The notes: generated from the sequence alone by a model not told the origin. A DNA stretch of 37,373 nucleotides from Nitrosomonas sp. (GCA_030682075.1 JAUXRH010000163.1:1-37373); one strand, 5' to 3'. Numbered from the stretch's first letter, positions 1 through 7,778 are shown. Numbers and translations: made by a program.

Positions 1-106
1 ATGATGGATAGGTAAGGAAACATTTTTTGTGAGCAACGAAGTATGGTGACGAAACGGGGTAAGCAGGCAAGCCGCAAAGCGGCTGCTCGCAAATATGGAT
101 TTTTAG
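1..106 (-). repeat. MITE-like repeat, copy 1 (cut by window start)
   Basis: This stretch matches the internal and one terminal part of the ~180-bp repeat seen complete at 3787-3966, 21694-21873 and 29429-29610. It has the same AGCCGCAAAGCGGCT hairpin and ends in GGATTTTTAG, but the last bases of the terminal inverted repeat (AGGTGCCC) do not follow here. A matching AGAGGTGCCC lies at 218-227, so the end may have been displaced. No open reading frame of note lies inside. Confidence 0.75.
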
Positions 107-329
107 CGTAGTAATCGGCCTTCGACCGCAAGGCGTCAGGAAGAAACATGATGAAGTTAGCAAAATGGATCTTTTTTCTTTTTTCTTATAATCAGTAACT
201 TATAACTGTTTCTTGAAAGAGGTGCCCGGAATTTAATTGTTAGCACTGCTACAGATGAAATATACTGACTGCTTTATCACTCAGGTTACAATTAATACTC
301 AGTACTTAATTCAGTTGGAGCGGCTTTAT

Positions 330-842
330 ATGAAAATTTCCATTTCTATCACGATATTACTGGGCCTGTTCCTGGCAGGTACCGCTTTCGCCAGTAATCA
401 AATGCCTTTTGGCAGTCAGGCCCCTGCTGTAAAAAATTACAACCGCGCCACATCACAGATCGCCACTTCAGGCATCATCGGTGAAGAAGGCATAAAAGTA
501 TTGGCGGTACACGGTTTTAAAACCATTATCGATTTACGTACCGAAGCAGAAGGAACCCATGAGGAGAAACTGGCAGTGGAAGCTACAGGTATGCGTTATG
601 TCAATATACCGGTGACCGGTACTGGCATTAATGACGATCAACTAACCGCCTTTACCAAAACAATTGAAGCTACCCAAACACCCGTATTAGTCCATTGTGG
701 CTCAGGTAACCGCGCGGGTGCCCTATGGGCAACCTACCGTATCAGCAAAGGCGTCGCGCCCGAGATTGCTTTGGAGGAAGGTCGCACGGCTGGCATGGGA
801 CTGGAAATGGAACAAAAAGTTAAAGCTGCACTGCAGAAATAA
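330..842 (+). CDS. Secreted DUF442 / BLH-type phosphatase-like protein
   Basis: The product is 170 residues with an N-terminal signal peptide (about residues 1-22, hydrophobic core ILLGLFLAGTAFA) and one domain of the DUF442 family, a relative of protein tyrosine phosphatases. The family loop reads HCGSGNRAG, with Cys123 and Arg128 four residues apart, as is usual for DUF442 rather than classical CX5R phosphatases. In sulfur gene clusters such domains accompany persulfide enzymes and may handle persulfide sulfur. A longer frame opens at 237, but the start at 330 has a GGAG ribosome site about 9 bases upstream and exposes the signal peptide. The gene converges on the TauE gene with 37 bases between stops. 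A second copy of the domain is fused to the SQR at 1721-3343, so this is probably its periplasmic counterpart. Its real substrate is unknown. Confidence 0.8.
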   Translation: MKISISITILLGLFLAGTAFASNQMPFGSQAPAVKNYNRATSQIATSGIIGEEGIKVLAVHGFKTIIDLRTEAEGTHEEKLAVEATGMRYVNIPVTGTGINDDQLTAFTKTIEATQTPVLVHCGSGNRAGALWATYRISKGVAPEIALEEGRTAGMGLEMEQKVKAALQK

Positions 843-879
843 AACTTCATCAAGAACGATCAAAGGCGATTACGAATCG

Positions 880-1716
880 TTAATTCTGCAGCGCAATAAA
901 AACCGTCACCACTTTGGCAACCATGCCAATCGATACACAAAGCGCCAATACAGCGAAATATTGCTGTAGCTTTGGACCCGCAAAACGATTAGCAAATAAA
1001 CGCCCAAGCAGCATTCCCGCCATTGCTCCGCCAGTAAAGGGAAGTGCAATTGATCCGTTCAATCCGCCGATTAACACAGCAAAAGCAACACCCGTTGCCG
1101 AAATAAGCGCAACCACCGCCAGAGATGTTGCAACAATAGATTGCATCTGAAGATTGGTTACTTTCTTGAGAGCAGGTACGATAACAAAGCCGCCCCCCAC
1201 CCCCAGCAAACCTGACAGGAAACCGGCTGAAAAACCCGACAGCGCCAACACCCTGACGCAGGGCCAGGTCCACACCAAGCGACCCCCCGGCGCCTCCAGC
1301 AGGCAAGGTGCCACAAAAGGCCTGGATCCTGAAGCCATGGCGGCCTTTTCATTACGCGTACTATGACGAAACATATCCCACGCGACATACATCAAGATCG
1401 CGGCAAATAACAGCGTCAGCGGTGCATTGGGTACTTTCTGTGCCAGCCATATCCCAAATGGTGCAGCGACGGCACCCGTGACTGCAATAAAGCCAGCTGC
1501 ACGATATCTCACTTTACCATGCATGAATGCAAATAATGCGCCGCTCGCCGCCGATAGGCAGACAGCCAGCAAGGCAATGGGCGCGGCTTCCGCCATAGAT
1601 AGATGCAAACCAAAAATAAGCAGTGGCACGGCAATAATGGCACCCCCTGCGCCTGTCAGCGCAAGGACGGCCCCTGCAAATGAGCCTAGAAGAATACTGA
1701 TTATCTGGATTTCCAT
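880..1716 (-). CDS. TauE/SafE (TSUP, DUF81) family permease
   Basis: A 278-residue, strongly hydrophobic protein with the internal two-fold repeat of the TSUP family: the first half carries LTGAGGAIIAVPLL near residue 20 and the second half GLLGVGGGFVIVPAL near residue 170. Eight or so membrane segments are expected, placing it in the inner membrane. Members export sulfite, sulfoacetate or other organosulfur anions. It starts 4 bases after the stop of the DUF442-SQR gene on the same strand, so the two are surely cotranscribed. The likely role is removal of sulfite or another product of sulfide or persulfide oxidation. The exact substrate cannot be read from the sequence. Confidence 0.85.
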   Translation of the reverse strand: MEIQIISILLGSFAGAVLALTGAGGAIIAVPLLIFGLHLSMAEAAPIALLAVCLSAASGALFAFMHGKVRYRAAGFIAVTGAVAAPFGIWLAQKVPNAPLTLLFAAILMYVAWDMFRHSTRNEKAAMASGSRPFVAPCLLEAPGGRLVWTWPCVRVLALSGFSAGFLSGLLGVGGGFVIVPALKKVTNLQMQSIVATSLAVVALISATGVAFAVLIGGLNGSIALPFTGGAMAGMLLGRLFANRFAGPKLQQYFAVLALCVSIGMVAKVVTVFIALQN

Positions 1717-1720
1717 AGAC

Positions 1721-3343
1721 TTACTTTAATTTGACAGGTCGGGCAAGCCATTCACGACCCTTTAACATCCCATTCCAGTAAAGCCACGGGAAAAATTTGG
1801 CCTTGAGAAACCAGGCAGTTGCTCTTGGCACGGTGGGATCAAGCGGAAAAGTGGGTAATAATTTACCACCAAATCCGAACTCGGCAAGTATGACCTTACC
1901 GTTCTCGACAGTCAGTGGACATGCGCCATAGCCATCATAGGTGGTTGTCATTTCCCGGTCTTCTTTTGCCGCCAGTAGATTCTCGGCGACGACAACAATT
2001 TGTTTTCTAACGGCAGCGGCCGTTTTTGCGTTGGGAGAAGAACACGCATCACCCAGTGAAAAGACGTTCGGATAAACTGGGTGCTGGAGTGTCTTTTCAT
2101 TTACCTTACAAAAGCCATTCTCGTCTGCAAAAGGGCTATTCCGAATAAAATCGGGTGCCATTTGAGGCGGCGTAACATGCAACATATCAAAATTCCTGGC
2201 TACACAGGTAATATTTCCCGCCTCATCTTTAACATCGAAATAGGCAATCCTGCCCGCGCCATCGACCTTAACCAAATTGGAATTAAATATCAGTCTCGCG
2301 CCATACCGTTTCACATATTTCATCAGGGGCGGCACAAAATCAGCAACACCGAACAGCACCGCAGCAGCGGTATCGAACTCAACCTCGATCTGCTCTAAGC
2401 AATGGGAACGTAACCAGTAATCACCTGCAAGATACATGGCCTTCTGGGGCGCTCCCGCACATTTAATCGGCATCGGCGGCTGGGTGAAGATTGCCTTGCC
2501 TGCCTTGAGATTTTTAACCAGAGACCAGGTATAGGGCGCTAAATCATAGTGATAGTTTGAGGTCACCCCATTCTTACCCAGCGTTTCTTCCAGTCCCTCA
2601 ATTTTTTCCCATGCCAGACGAATACCAGGACAAACGATTAACTGCTGGTAACCCATGGTACGCCCATCAGCCAGACGAACCAGATGATTGTCTGGATCAA
2701 AACCGGAGGCTGCGGCCTGAATCCATTCCGCCTGCTGGGGCATAACCTCAGACATATGCCTTACAGTTTCGGCTATGTCATAGGCACCGCCACCCACAAG
2801 CGTCCAGGCTGCTTGATAATAATGCTTGTCGCTCGGTTCGATAAGGGCAATCCGCAGGGCTGGCCTCCGTTTCAATAGACTGGCCGTCACACCAATGCCC
2901 GCTGAGCCACCGCCAATTACGACCACGTCAAAAGCATTACTCCAATTACACGCGTCAATAACCGGTGTTTGTTGATTAATCGTTTCATGTTTCGCAACCA
3001 CATCCTGTTTTGCCAGATCATACAGGGCTGCCGCCCGTTTACCAGAACCGCAAAAAGCAAGAATCGGCCCCGGCAATTCGTTGATGAGTTTTTTGAATGC
3101 CGCGCCATGCTCAGTCGAAATCGCACCAATCGCCACCGGCAAATAAGTAAAAGTAATGCCCATCGATTTTGCCGCCGCTTCCAGTTCCTCGCTGGACGGT
3201 TGATCTCCTCCGCCCTCGTCATTCGGACGGTTACAAATAATAGACTTGAAGCCAGACTCAGCAATTTCATGGATGTCGTCAATACTGATCTGGCCGGTAA
3301 CCGAAAGTTTCTCATCAAGCTGGGTCATCACGATGCGCATCAT
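1721..3343 (-). CDS. DUF442 domain fused to sulfide:quinone oxidoreductase-like flavoprotein
   Basis: A 540-residue two-domain protein. Residues 1-115 are a DUF442 phosphatase-like domain with the loop FCGSGKRA (Cys98, Arg103). Residues 137-540 are an FAD-dependent sulfide:quinone oxidoreductase-like domain with the dinucleotide motif VVIGGGSAGIG (141-151). Cys295 lies in IKCAGAPQK and Cys434 in GDACSSPNAKTAAA. These segments resemble the redox Cys regions of the mitochondrial-type (type II) SQR, although the second Cys is shifted by one position. SQR oxidises sulfide to persulfide or polysulfide and passes electrons to quinone; the fused domain may accept the sulfur. The start has an AGGAGAGG ribosome site just upstream. 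The gene is first in an operon with the TauE permease and lies 105 bases downstream of the BigR-like repressor. The fusion is in frame and both domains look intact. Confidence 0.85.
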   Translation of the reverse strand: MMRIVMTQLDEKLSVTGQISIDDIHEIAESGFKSIICNRPNDEGGGDQPSSEELEAAAKSMGITFTYLPVAIGAISTEHGAAFKKLINELPGPILAFCGSGKRAAALYDLAKQDVVAKHETINQQTPVIDACNWSNAFDVVVIGGGSAGIGVTASLLKRRPALRIALIEPSDKHYYQAAWTLVGGGAYDIAETVRHMSEVMPQQAEWIQAAASGFDPDNHLVRLADGRTMGYQQLIVCPGIRLAWEKIEGLEETLGKNGVTSNYHYDLAPYTWSLVKNLKAGKAIFTQPPMPIKCAGAPQKAMYLAGDYWLRSHCLEQIEVEFDTAAAVLFGVADFVPPLMKYVKRYGARLIFNSNLVKVDGAGRIAYFDVKDEAGNITCVARNFDMLHVTPPQMAPDFIRNSPFADENGFCKVNEKTLQHPVYPNVFSLGDACSSPNAKTAAAVRKQIVVVAENLLAAKEDREMTTTYDGYGACPLTVENGKVILAEFGFGGKLLPTFPLDPTVPRATAWFLKAKFFPWLYWNGMLKGREWLARPVKLK

Positions 3344-3393
3344 CCTCTCCTGTATTGATTCGTTATTTCAACCCTTCACTCAGTCTCTATTTA

Positions 3394-3417
3394 GATGAAT
3401 CTTTTTAAAAATACATC
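3394..3417 (-). promoter_or_regulatory. Candidate operator of the BigR/SqrR-like repressor
   Basis: An imperfect AT-rich palindrome of 24 bases (GATG...TTTTTAAAAA...CATC, 9 of 12 positions paired) lies in the 105-base gap between the repressor gene and the DUF442-SQR gene. This is where the operon promoter must sit if the two are not read through. ArsR-family repressors bind such AT-rich dyads. The assignment is by position and symmetry only. Confidence 0.35.
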
Positions 3418-3448
3418 GCATTACTGCTGATAGTGAAATTTACCGGAT

Positions 3449-3772
3449 TTACTCGTGACCATCACAATAAAGCTTAAATAAAGTCTCCATAATCTTAGTA
3501 GCTTCTGGACTTGCCATACTGTAATAGATATATTTCCCCATACGTTGCGTTTCAACCAGTTTTTCTTCACGAAGCACCGTCAGTTGTTGAGAAAGTGTGG
3601 GCTGGTGAATATTCAGCAGTTCCTGTAATTCACCCACATTTTTCGCGCCTTGACTAAGCTGACATAAAATAAGCAATCTGTCTTCGTTTGCCAGCACTTT
3701 CAGCATAGCACAAGCTGCAGAAGCCGATGCGCGTATGGCTGAAATATCGGGTAAATCTGATTGTATCTTCAT
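3449..3772 (-). CDS. bigR: ArsR/SmtB-family repressor, BigR/SqrR (persulfide-sensing) type
   Basis: A 107-residue winged-helix regulator. The recognition segment (VGELQELLNIHQPTLSQQL) and the wing (KYIYYSM) are those of ArsR proteins. There is no metal-binding CXC. Instead Cys37 (in LLILCQLS) and Cys103 (in KLYCDGHE) are 66 residues apart, the same spacing as the sensing pair Cys41/Cys107 of SqrR and Cys42/Cys108 of BigR. Reactive sulfur links that pair and releases DNA. A third Cys at 21 is extra. The target is presumably the DUF442-SQR/TauE operon directly downstream on the same strand. A MITE ends only 14 bases before the start codon and no good ribosome site is visible, so the native promoter appears to have been displaced. 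Some other ArsR role is possible but less likely. Confidence 0.85.
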   Translation of the reverse strand: MKIQSDLPDISAIRASASAACAMLKVLANEDRLLILCQLSQGAKNVGELQELLNIHQPTLSQQLTVLREEKLVETQRMGKYIYYSMASPEATKIMETLFKLYCDGHE

Positions 3773-3786
3773 AACTGAAATCTAAG

Positions 3787-3966
3787 TGGCACCGCTAAAA
3801 ATTCAGAGTTCTAAACAAGACCAGGCGCGAATAAAAAATATTGACGCAGCATATGATGGATAGGTAAGGAAATATTTTTTGTGAGCAACGAAGTATTGTA
3901 ACGAAACGGGGTAAGCAGGCAAGCCGCAAAGCGGCTGCTCGCAAATATGGATTTTTAGAGGTTCCC
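3787..3966 (-). repeat. MITE-like element, copy 2 (180 bp)
   Basis: A complete 180-base copy of the repeat family. Its ends form an imperfect inverted repeat (TGGCACCGCTAAAAATT at the left and, reading inward from the right, GGGAACCTCTAAAAATC). Inside is the hairpin AGCCGC-AAA-GCGGCT. It encodes nothing. It sits between the BigR-like gene and an IS3-type orfA remnant, and its right end supplies the stop codon of that remnant. Confidence 0.85.
3895..3922 (-). promoter_or_regulatory. Possible outward promoter inside MITE copy 2
   Basis: Reading the minus strand toward the BigR-like gene, TTGCCT (3917-3922) and TACAAT (3895-3900) are separated by 16 bases, a reasonable sigma70 arrangement. The other three copies have weaker forms of the second hexamer (CACAAT, CGCAAT, CACCAT). 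A transcript from here would have a leader of about 115 bases. Only sequence resemblance supports this. Confidence 0.35.
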
Positions 3967-4167
3967 TTCATAGAAATGTTCGTCAGTGCGCACTGCCTTT
4001 ATGTTATCAACCGGTCGACTGTATTTACTGATCCAAGTATGCAAGATGTTTTCATTCACACCAATATCCCCGGCAGTTTCGGCTACCGGTTTATCCGATT
4101 CAGTGGCCAACTTTACCGATGACTCCCTAAATTCAGCTGTATAGACTTTGGGTTTTTCTTGGTTCAT
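3955..4167 (-). pseudogene. IS3-family transposase OrfA remnant
   Basis: The 70-residue frame begins MNQEKPKVYTAEFRESSVKL and continues with AETAGDIGVNENILHTWISKYS, the N-terminal helix-turn-helix of IS3-family OrfA proteins (usual length about 90-100). The reading frame is cut where MITE copy 2 begins: the final residues EGNL and the stop codon come from the MITE terminal repeat. No OrfB follows on the other side of the MITE, so the element is dead. Confidence 0.75.
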
Positions 4168-4235
4168 TTAGATACACTCCTTCTTTCAGTTATTTTAAGG
4201 AATGTGTCCGATTTAGTGTAACCACATCAAATAGC

Positions 4236-4328
4236 AAGGGGCACAAACCAGCGGCTCGTCACCCTTGGAAAACAATGCTTATCGGCAAGCCCGCCACCGA
4301 TAGCAAAACTGTTATCCAATCCAGATAA
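4236..4328 (+). pseudogene. Possible transposase C-terminal remnant
   Basis: This short + frame without a start reads KGHKPAARHPWK and ends at TAA, 13 bases before a repeated IS-end-like sequence. The HKPA..HPW pattern resembles the basic C-terminal tails of some DDE transposases. The identification rests on this short motif and on its position next to a terminal repeat, so it is tentative. Confidence 0.35.
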
Positions 4329-4341
4329 TTAAAGAGAGGAA

Positions 4342-4391
4342 GGGACATTTCTACTTTGCAGGCGAGGAGACATTTCTATTTAGCATTGACA
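4342..4391 (+). repeat. Relic IS terminus with doubled GACATTTCTA motif
   Basis: GACATTTCTACTTTGC is followed 25 bases later by GACATTTCTATTTAGC and the block ends in ATTGACA. Doubled terminal repeats ending in TTGACA are typical of IS21-like ends, which read TGTCAA inward. Related single or degenerate copies lie at 12361-12389 and 32601-32619. From here to 4783 the sequence is AT-rich and I see no gene; it must hold the promoter of the next cluster, but no convincing -35/-10 pair stands out. Confidence 0.4.
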
Positions 4392-4783
4392 GTATCTTTA
4401 AGCCCGATTGCCCTGCAAAATTCAGTTTTCATCATTGCGCATCGATCAGATAAGTAATATTATGAACGAGGTTGGATATAAAACAATACCGATAATTCAA
4501 AAGAATGGATCAATTTTTTCATTATCTGGATTAACATTGAAGATGTAATTTCAATAGACTTAAATAGAAACTAGCGGACGCCGACTTTTAAACATTCAAA
4601 CTATTAATTGTTAATTGACCCATTTCAGGTATTGACAGATGTTTGCGTTCTAGTCAAGAATACTTGTGTCTTTTAATTGGATAAAATACAAAACGTTAAA
4701 TAAATTACCAAGTAACTACATGATCGAAATAACGATAAATCATAGTGCAATTATAGCAAACTAACTCTGTCAAGGAATATTTT

Positions 4784-5434
4784 ATGTCAAATATAGCTGG
4801 TAAAGCCTATGCCATGAATGTTATTACGCCCATACCTTGGTATAAGGTTTGGGTTAATCGTCTTATATTTAAAATTGCACTGAATAAACCCTCTACACTT
4901 AAGGGACTCATTACCCTTTCTTTAATTCATTATGCACGCTGGGTCATTATTCCACGCGATGCATTTCCACACCTTGATTCAAGTCAGCCAAAAGAAAATC
5001 TTAATTACTCATATATGTTATTTTTTAGTAACTTTAATGGGAGTTGGGATCAGTATGTGGATTCGTTTACATTTGCAATACCTTCTGGATTGGATCTCTT
5101 TTGGAAGATGAATGTCAGGTATCCAAAATCAGTGCCATTAACACCATTTCATAACTATATACAACACAACCAAATTGATACATCGCATTACTACAATGCA
5201 TATCCTATGGCAGCTTCGAATGATGTGAAATCTGCTAAAAATGTTAAGAAAGCGCTTATTGATTTTAACGCAGTGTCTAGTAATAAAGTGCCTGAGGAAT
5301 TTCTTGTAGATTACTATAAGTTGCTTAATCAACTACAGCATGATTTTGGTGAGATGAGTCCCACTCCAATTGTGAGTCTGGCGGCGGATGCTGTTAAACA
5401 ACGTTACCTGAAGTCACATGCGCAGAATTATTAA
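4784..5434 (+). CDS. Uncharacterised DyP/P450-associated protein, paralogue A
   Basis: A 216-residue soluble-looking protein of no assigned function. Visible landmarks are NVITPIPW near residue 13, LIHYARWVII near 48, the block LFFSNFNGSWDQYVDSF near 79, and NYIQHNQIDTSHYYNAYP near 125. The same landmarks recur in order in the next gene, so the two are divergent paralogues. From memory, proteins with a THFAR-like segment followed by a SNFDG-like block accompany or are joined to DyP peroxidases and P450s in other bacteria; I cannot verify this here. It is first in a + strand run of six genes, 30 bases before the next. The start has an AAGGA ribosome site 8 bases upstream. A scaffolding or substrate-binding role is possible but unproven. 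Confidence 0.7.
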   Translation: MSNIAGKAYAMNVITPIPWYKVWVNRLIFKIALNKPSTLKGLITLSLIHYARWVIIPRDAFPHLDSSQPKENLNYSYMLFFSNFNGSWDQYVDSFTFAIPSGLDLFWKMNVRYPKSVPLTPFHNYIQHNQIDTSHYYNAYPMAASNDVKSAKNVKKALIDFNAVSSNKVPEEFLVDYYKLLNQLQHDFGEMSPTPIVSLAADAVKQRYLKSHAQNY

Positions 5435-5464
5435 TTAGATGAGACGAATTAAAAGGAAATCATT

Positions 5465-6169
5465 ATGGCAACCAAAAGTGGTAATGCAACAGCCCTGACT
5501 GTTCTATCCCCTATAAAGAATGGCATTGTAAATGGCGTATCATATGCAGACATAACGCGTGAACGTTGTCTTCGTTTACCCATTCATGAAAGAAGCCCCT
5601 TAGCCAGGGTACCCAACACCTATCTGGCCCGATTGTTTATATTGGATGATGTTTTTTATGAATCTTTACCGGGTAGTGATTCGGTATTTAATTTCTCTGA
5701 AATTACCTCGATCTTTTCAGACTCAGCTCGTAGAGATGCATTGCCACGTATAGATCATCTGAAATCGAAATATCTTGTTTTTTCCAGTAATTTTTATGGT
5801 GATTTAGACGAATATTTAGTCGGTATGTGGGAAAAATGGGCTTATTATGATAAAGGACAACAGCGGGATGTTCGTCATATATGGGAACATTGCGTTGCAT
5901 TTGAAGCGGTTACAGATTGCAACCGCTTCATGGATTACATCAAAAGGTGTCAGTTTGATGCAGCGCTATTTTTTAATGGTTCAACAGACGATTCATTGCA
6001 GGAACAACTAAAAGCACTTTATTTAAAACAGGAATTCTCAAAATTTGTTGCTGTTCATCAAGGTAAAAGTGCTGCTGAAATACAACGGGCATTTAAAACA
6101 TTTATTGAACAAGTTCAACCAGAAAACTTGGATCAGCCTTCATGGTTACCTGGGCAGTCAACGCCTTAA
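5465..6169 (+). CDS. Uncharacterised DyP/P450-associated protein, paralogue B
   Basis: A 234-residue protein with no signal peptide or membrane segment. It carries the same ordered landmarks as its upstream neighbour: TVLSPIKNG near residue 12, NTYLARLFILDDV near 51, YLVFSSNFYGDLDEYL near 101, a Trp-Glu-His-Cys segment (HIWEHC) near 137 and FMDYIKRCQFDAALFF near 155. Length and order suggest the same fold, probably an alpha/beta sandwich, with low identity. An AAAAGGAAA ribosome site precedes the ATG. The stop lies 62 bases before the DyP peroxidase start. The function is unknown; close linkage suggests it acts with the peroxidase and P450, perhaps as part of a complex. Confidence 0.7.
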   Translation: MATKSGNATALTVLSPIKNGIVNGVSYADITRERCLRLPIHERSPLARVPNTYLARLFILDDVFYESLPGSDSVFNFSEITSIFSDSARRDALPRIDHLKSKYLVFSSNFYGDLDEYLVGMWEKWAYYDKGQQRDVRHIWEHCVAFEAVTDCNRFMDYIKRCQFDAALFFNGSTDDSLQEQLKALYLKQEFSKFVAVHQGKSAAEIQRAFKTFIEQVQPENLDQPSWLPGQSTP

Positions 6170-6231
6170 CCTTACCCTCCGTAGAAATAAATAGTAAGAA
6201 ATTTTGTAATCAAATATATGAGGGTGTAATC

Positions 6232-7734
6232 ATGGCACAGAATCTAGACTTAACGGATATTCAGGGAAATATTGTAAAAGCTTATGGTTCTTTTGGATTT
6301 CTTAAAGCACGCTATCTTTTCTTAAGTATTGCTGATGGGGATAGAGGTAGAGCTTTTGTTGGTGCTATGACAACAAAGGTCACCTCTGCCGAACGGTGGG
6401 ACAAAAAATCATCACCACTAGTCACAACAAATATAGGGTTTACTTTCTCCGGGTTACAGGCACTGGAACTGCCCACAGCATCCCTGATTGGGTTTCCTGA
6501 AGATTTTGTAATGGGTATGAAAAAACGTAAAGCTATTTTAGGAGATGATGGACCAAGCGACCCTGAGAATTGGGATAAAATATGGCAGGAAACAGCGCAC
6601 ATCTGGATGTCGATTAATGGTAAATCAATTGAAGCGATAGAAGAACGATATCAATGGATTGTAGAACAGATTGAAGCGTCAGGTGGCGGTGTTACTTTAT
6701 TGACAGGTCATCGCGGTGAGAAGGGTGAGGAAGATCTGCCCTATCAAGATGCCAGTGTTTTATATGATCAAGATGGAAAACCTTCAGCAAAAGAACATTT
6801 CGGATATACCGATGGCATTAGCGACCCGGTTTTTGAAGGACAAACTAATAATCAAGCGCGTGTACTTGGGCGTGGAAAGTTAACCAGCACTGGTGGTTGG
6901 GAGCCACTGGCTACCGGTGAATTTATTCTTGGCCACATTGATGAGGCCATGGAATATCCGAACACTGCACCGCGACCAGATCTTCTTTCGAATAACGGTA
7001 CTTATATGGTTTACCGTAAATTACATGAAAATGTAGGCAGCTTTAATCGATTCCTGGATGAGCAAAGTGAATCTTTTCCTGGCAGTAAGGAAATGCTGGC
7101 CGCAAAGTTTTCTGGTCGCTGGCGTGACAATGGCGCACCAGTTGTTAATGCACCTGATGATGCGAGCAAAACCGAGTGGGATAAAAAATATGCGGCTGCT
7201 GATCCTGCGGCACAAAGAAGGATGTTGACTGACTTTAATTATAATGACGATATCAGTGGCGCTAAATGTCCACTAAGCGCACATACTCGGCGTATTAATC
7301 CACGTGGTTCACTGGAGTTTGGAGTTAAGGATGCGTTTGATACCCCTGGTGCGTTAGTCAATCGGCGTCGAATATTACGCCGTGGTTTACCCTATGGTAT
7401 TGTCAAGGACGCATCAAAGGATGATGGTAACCACGGCATTATATTTATGGTGATAAATGTAGATATCAAGCGACAATTCGAGTTTGTCCAGCAACAATGG
7501 ATTAATTTTGGCAATGATTTTAAGCAAGGTAATGATAGAGATGTATTGCTCGGAAATCAGAGCGCCCAGAATCCTGGGAGAGTCGTGATACAGGTTGAAC
7601 CAGGTTCAGGTAAACCACCGCATTTTGTGACCAACATCCCGCGGCTAGTCGAAACACGTGGTGGAGATTATTTTTTTATTCCAAGCATTACCGCATTAAA
7701 AATGATTGCTGGTGGAATTATTGACCCAACGTAA
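6232..7734 (+). CDS. DyP-type heme peroxidase
   Basis: A 500-residue dye-decolourising peroxidase. The family signature GYTDG is at 191-195, with Asp194 as the acid that cleaves peroxide. The proximal heme ligand His351 is in SAHTRRINPRG, and the Arg-rich distal segment NRRRILRRGLPYG spans 377-389. The C-terminal strand block GIIFMVINVDIKRQFEFVQQQW is intact but given here only in part as HGIIFMVINV (401-410). DyPs use hydrogen peroxide or organic hydroperoxides. At 500 residues this is longer than the short, encapsulin-linked type (about 310-350) and closer to the long class. There is no Tat or Sec signal, so it is cytoplasmic. A longer frame opens at 6142 but overlaps the previous gene; the ATG at 6232 has a GAGGGTG ribosome site. 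The P450 follows after 44 bases. Confidence 0.92.
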   Translation: MAQNLDLTDIQGNIVKAYGSFGFLKARYLFLSIADGDRGRAFVGAMTTKVTSAERWDKKSSPLVTTNIGFTFSGLQALELPTASLIGFPEDFVMGMKKRKAILGDDGPSDPENWDKIWQETAHIWMSINGKSIEAIEERYQWIVEQIEASGGGVTLLTGHRGEKGEEDLPYQDASVLYDQDGKPSAKEHFGYTDGISDPVFEGQTNNQARVLGRGKLTSTGGWEPLATGEFILGHIDEAMEYPNTAPRPDLLSNNGTYMVYRKLHENVGSFNRFLDEQSESFPGSKEMLAAKFSGRWRDNGAPVVNAPDDASKTEWDKKYAAADPAAQRRMLTDFNYNDDISGAKCPLSAHTRRINPRGSLEFGVKDAFDTPGALVNRRRILRRGLPYGIVKDASKDDGNHGIIFMVINVDIKRQFEFVQQQWINFGNDFKQGNDRDVLLGNQSAQNPGRVVIQVEPGSGKPPHFVTNIPRLVETRGGDYFFIPSITALKMIAGGIIDPT

Positions 7735-7778
7735 TACACTGGAAATTTTCTTACTTTATAAATATTAGGATAAGGTAC

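Noticed and set aside
60-95. The GCCGC-AAA-GCGGC hairpin of the repeats as a terminator
   Set aside because: The same hairpin is internal to every repeat copy and is not followed by a T-run; it belongs to the element.
237-329. 31-codon N-terminal extension of the secreted DUF442 protein
   Set aside because: It would bury the signal peptide, and the ATG at 330 has the better ribosome site.
843-879. AACGAT/ATCGTT inverted repeat between the convergent DUF442 and TauE genes as a terminator
   Set aside because: The six-base stem is AT-rich with a long loop and no T-run.
4632-4663. TTGACA ... AATACT as promoter of the DyP/P450 cluster
   Set aside because: The spacing is 20 bases, too long for a convincing sigma70 promoter.
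6142-6231. 30-codon N-terminal extension of the DyP peroxidase
   Set aside because: It overlaps the preceding gene and lacks a ribosome site; the family N-terminus begins at 6232.
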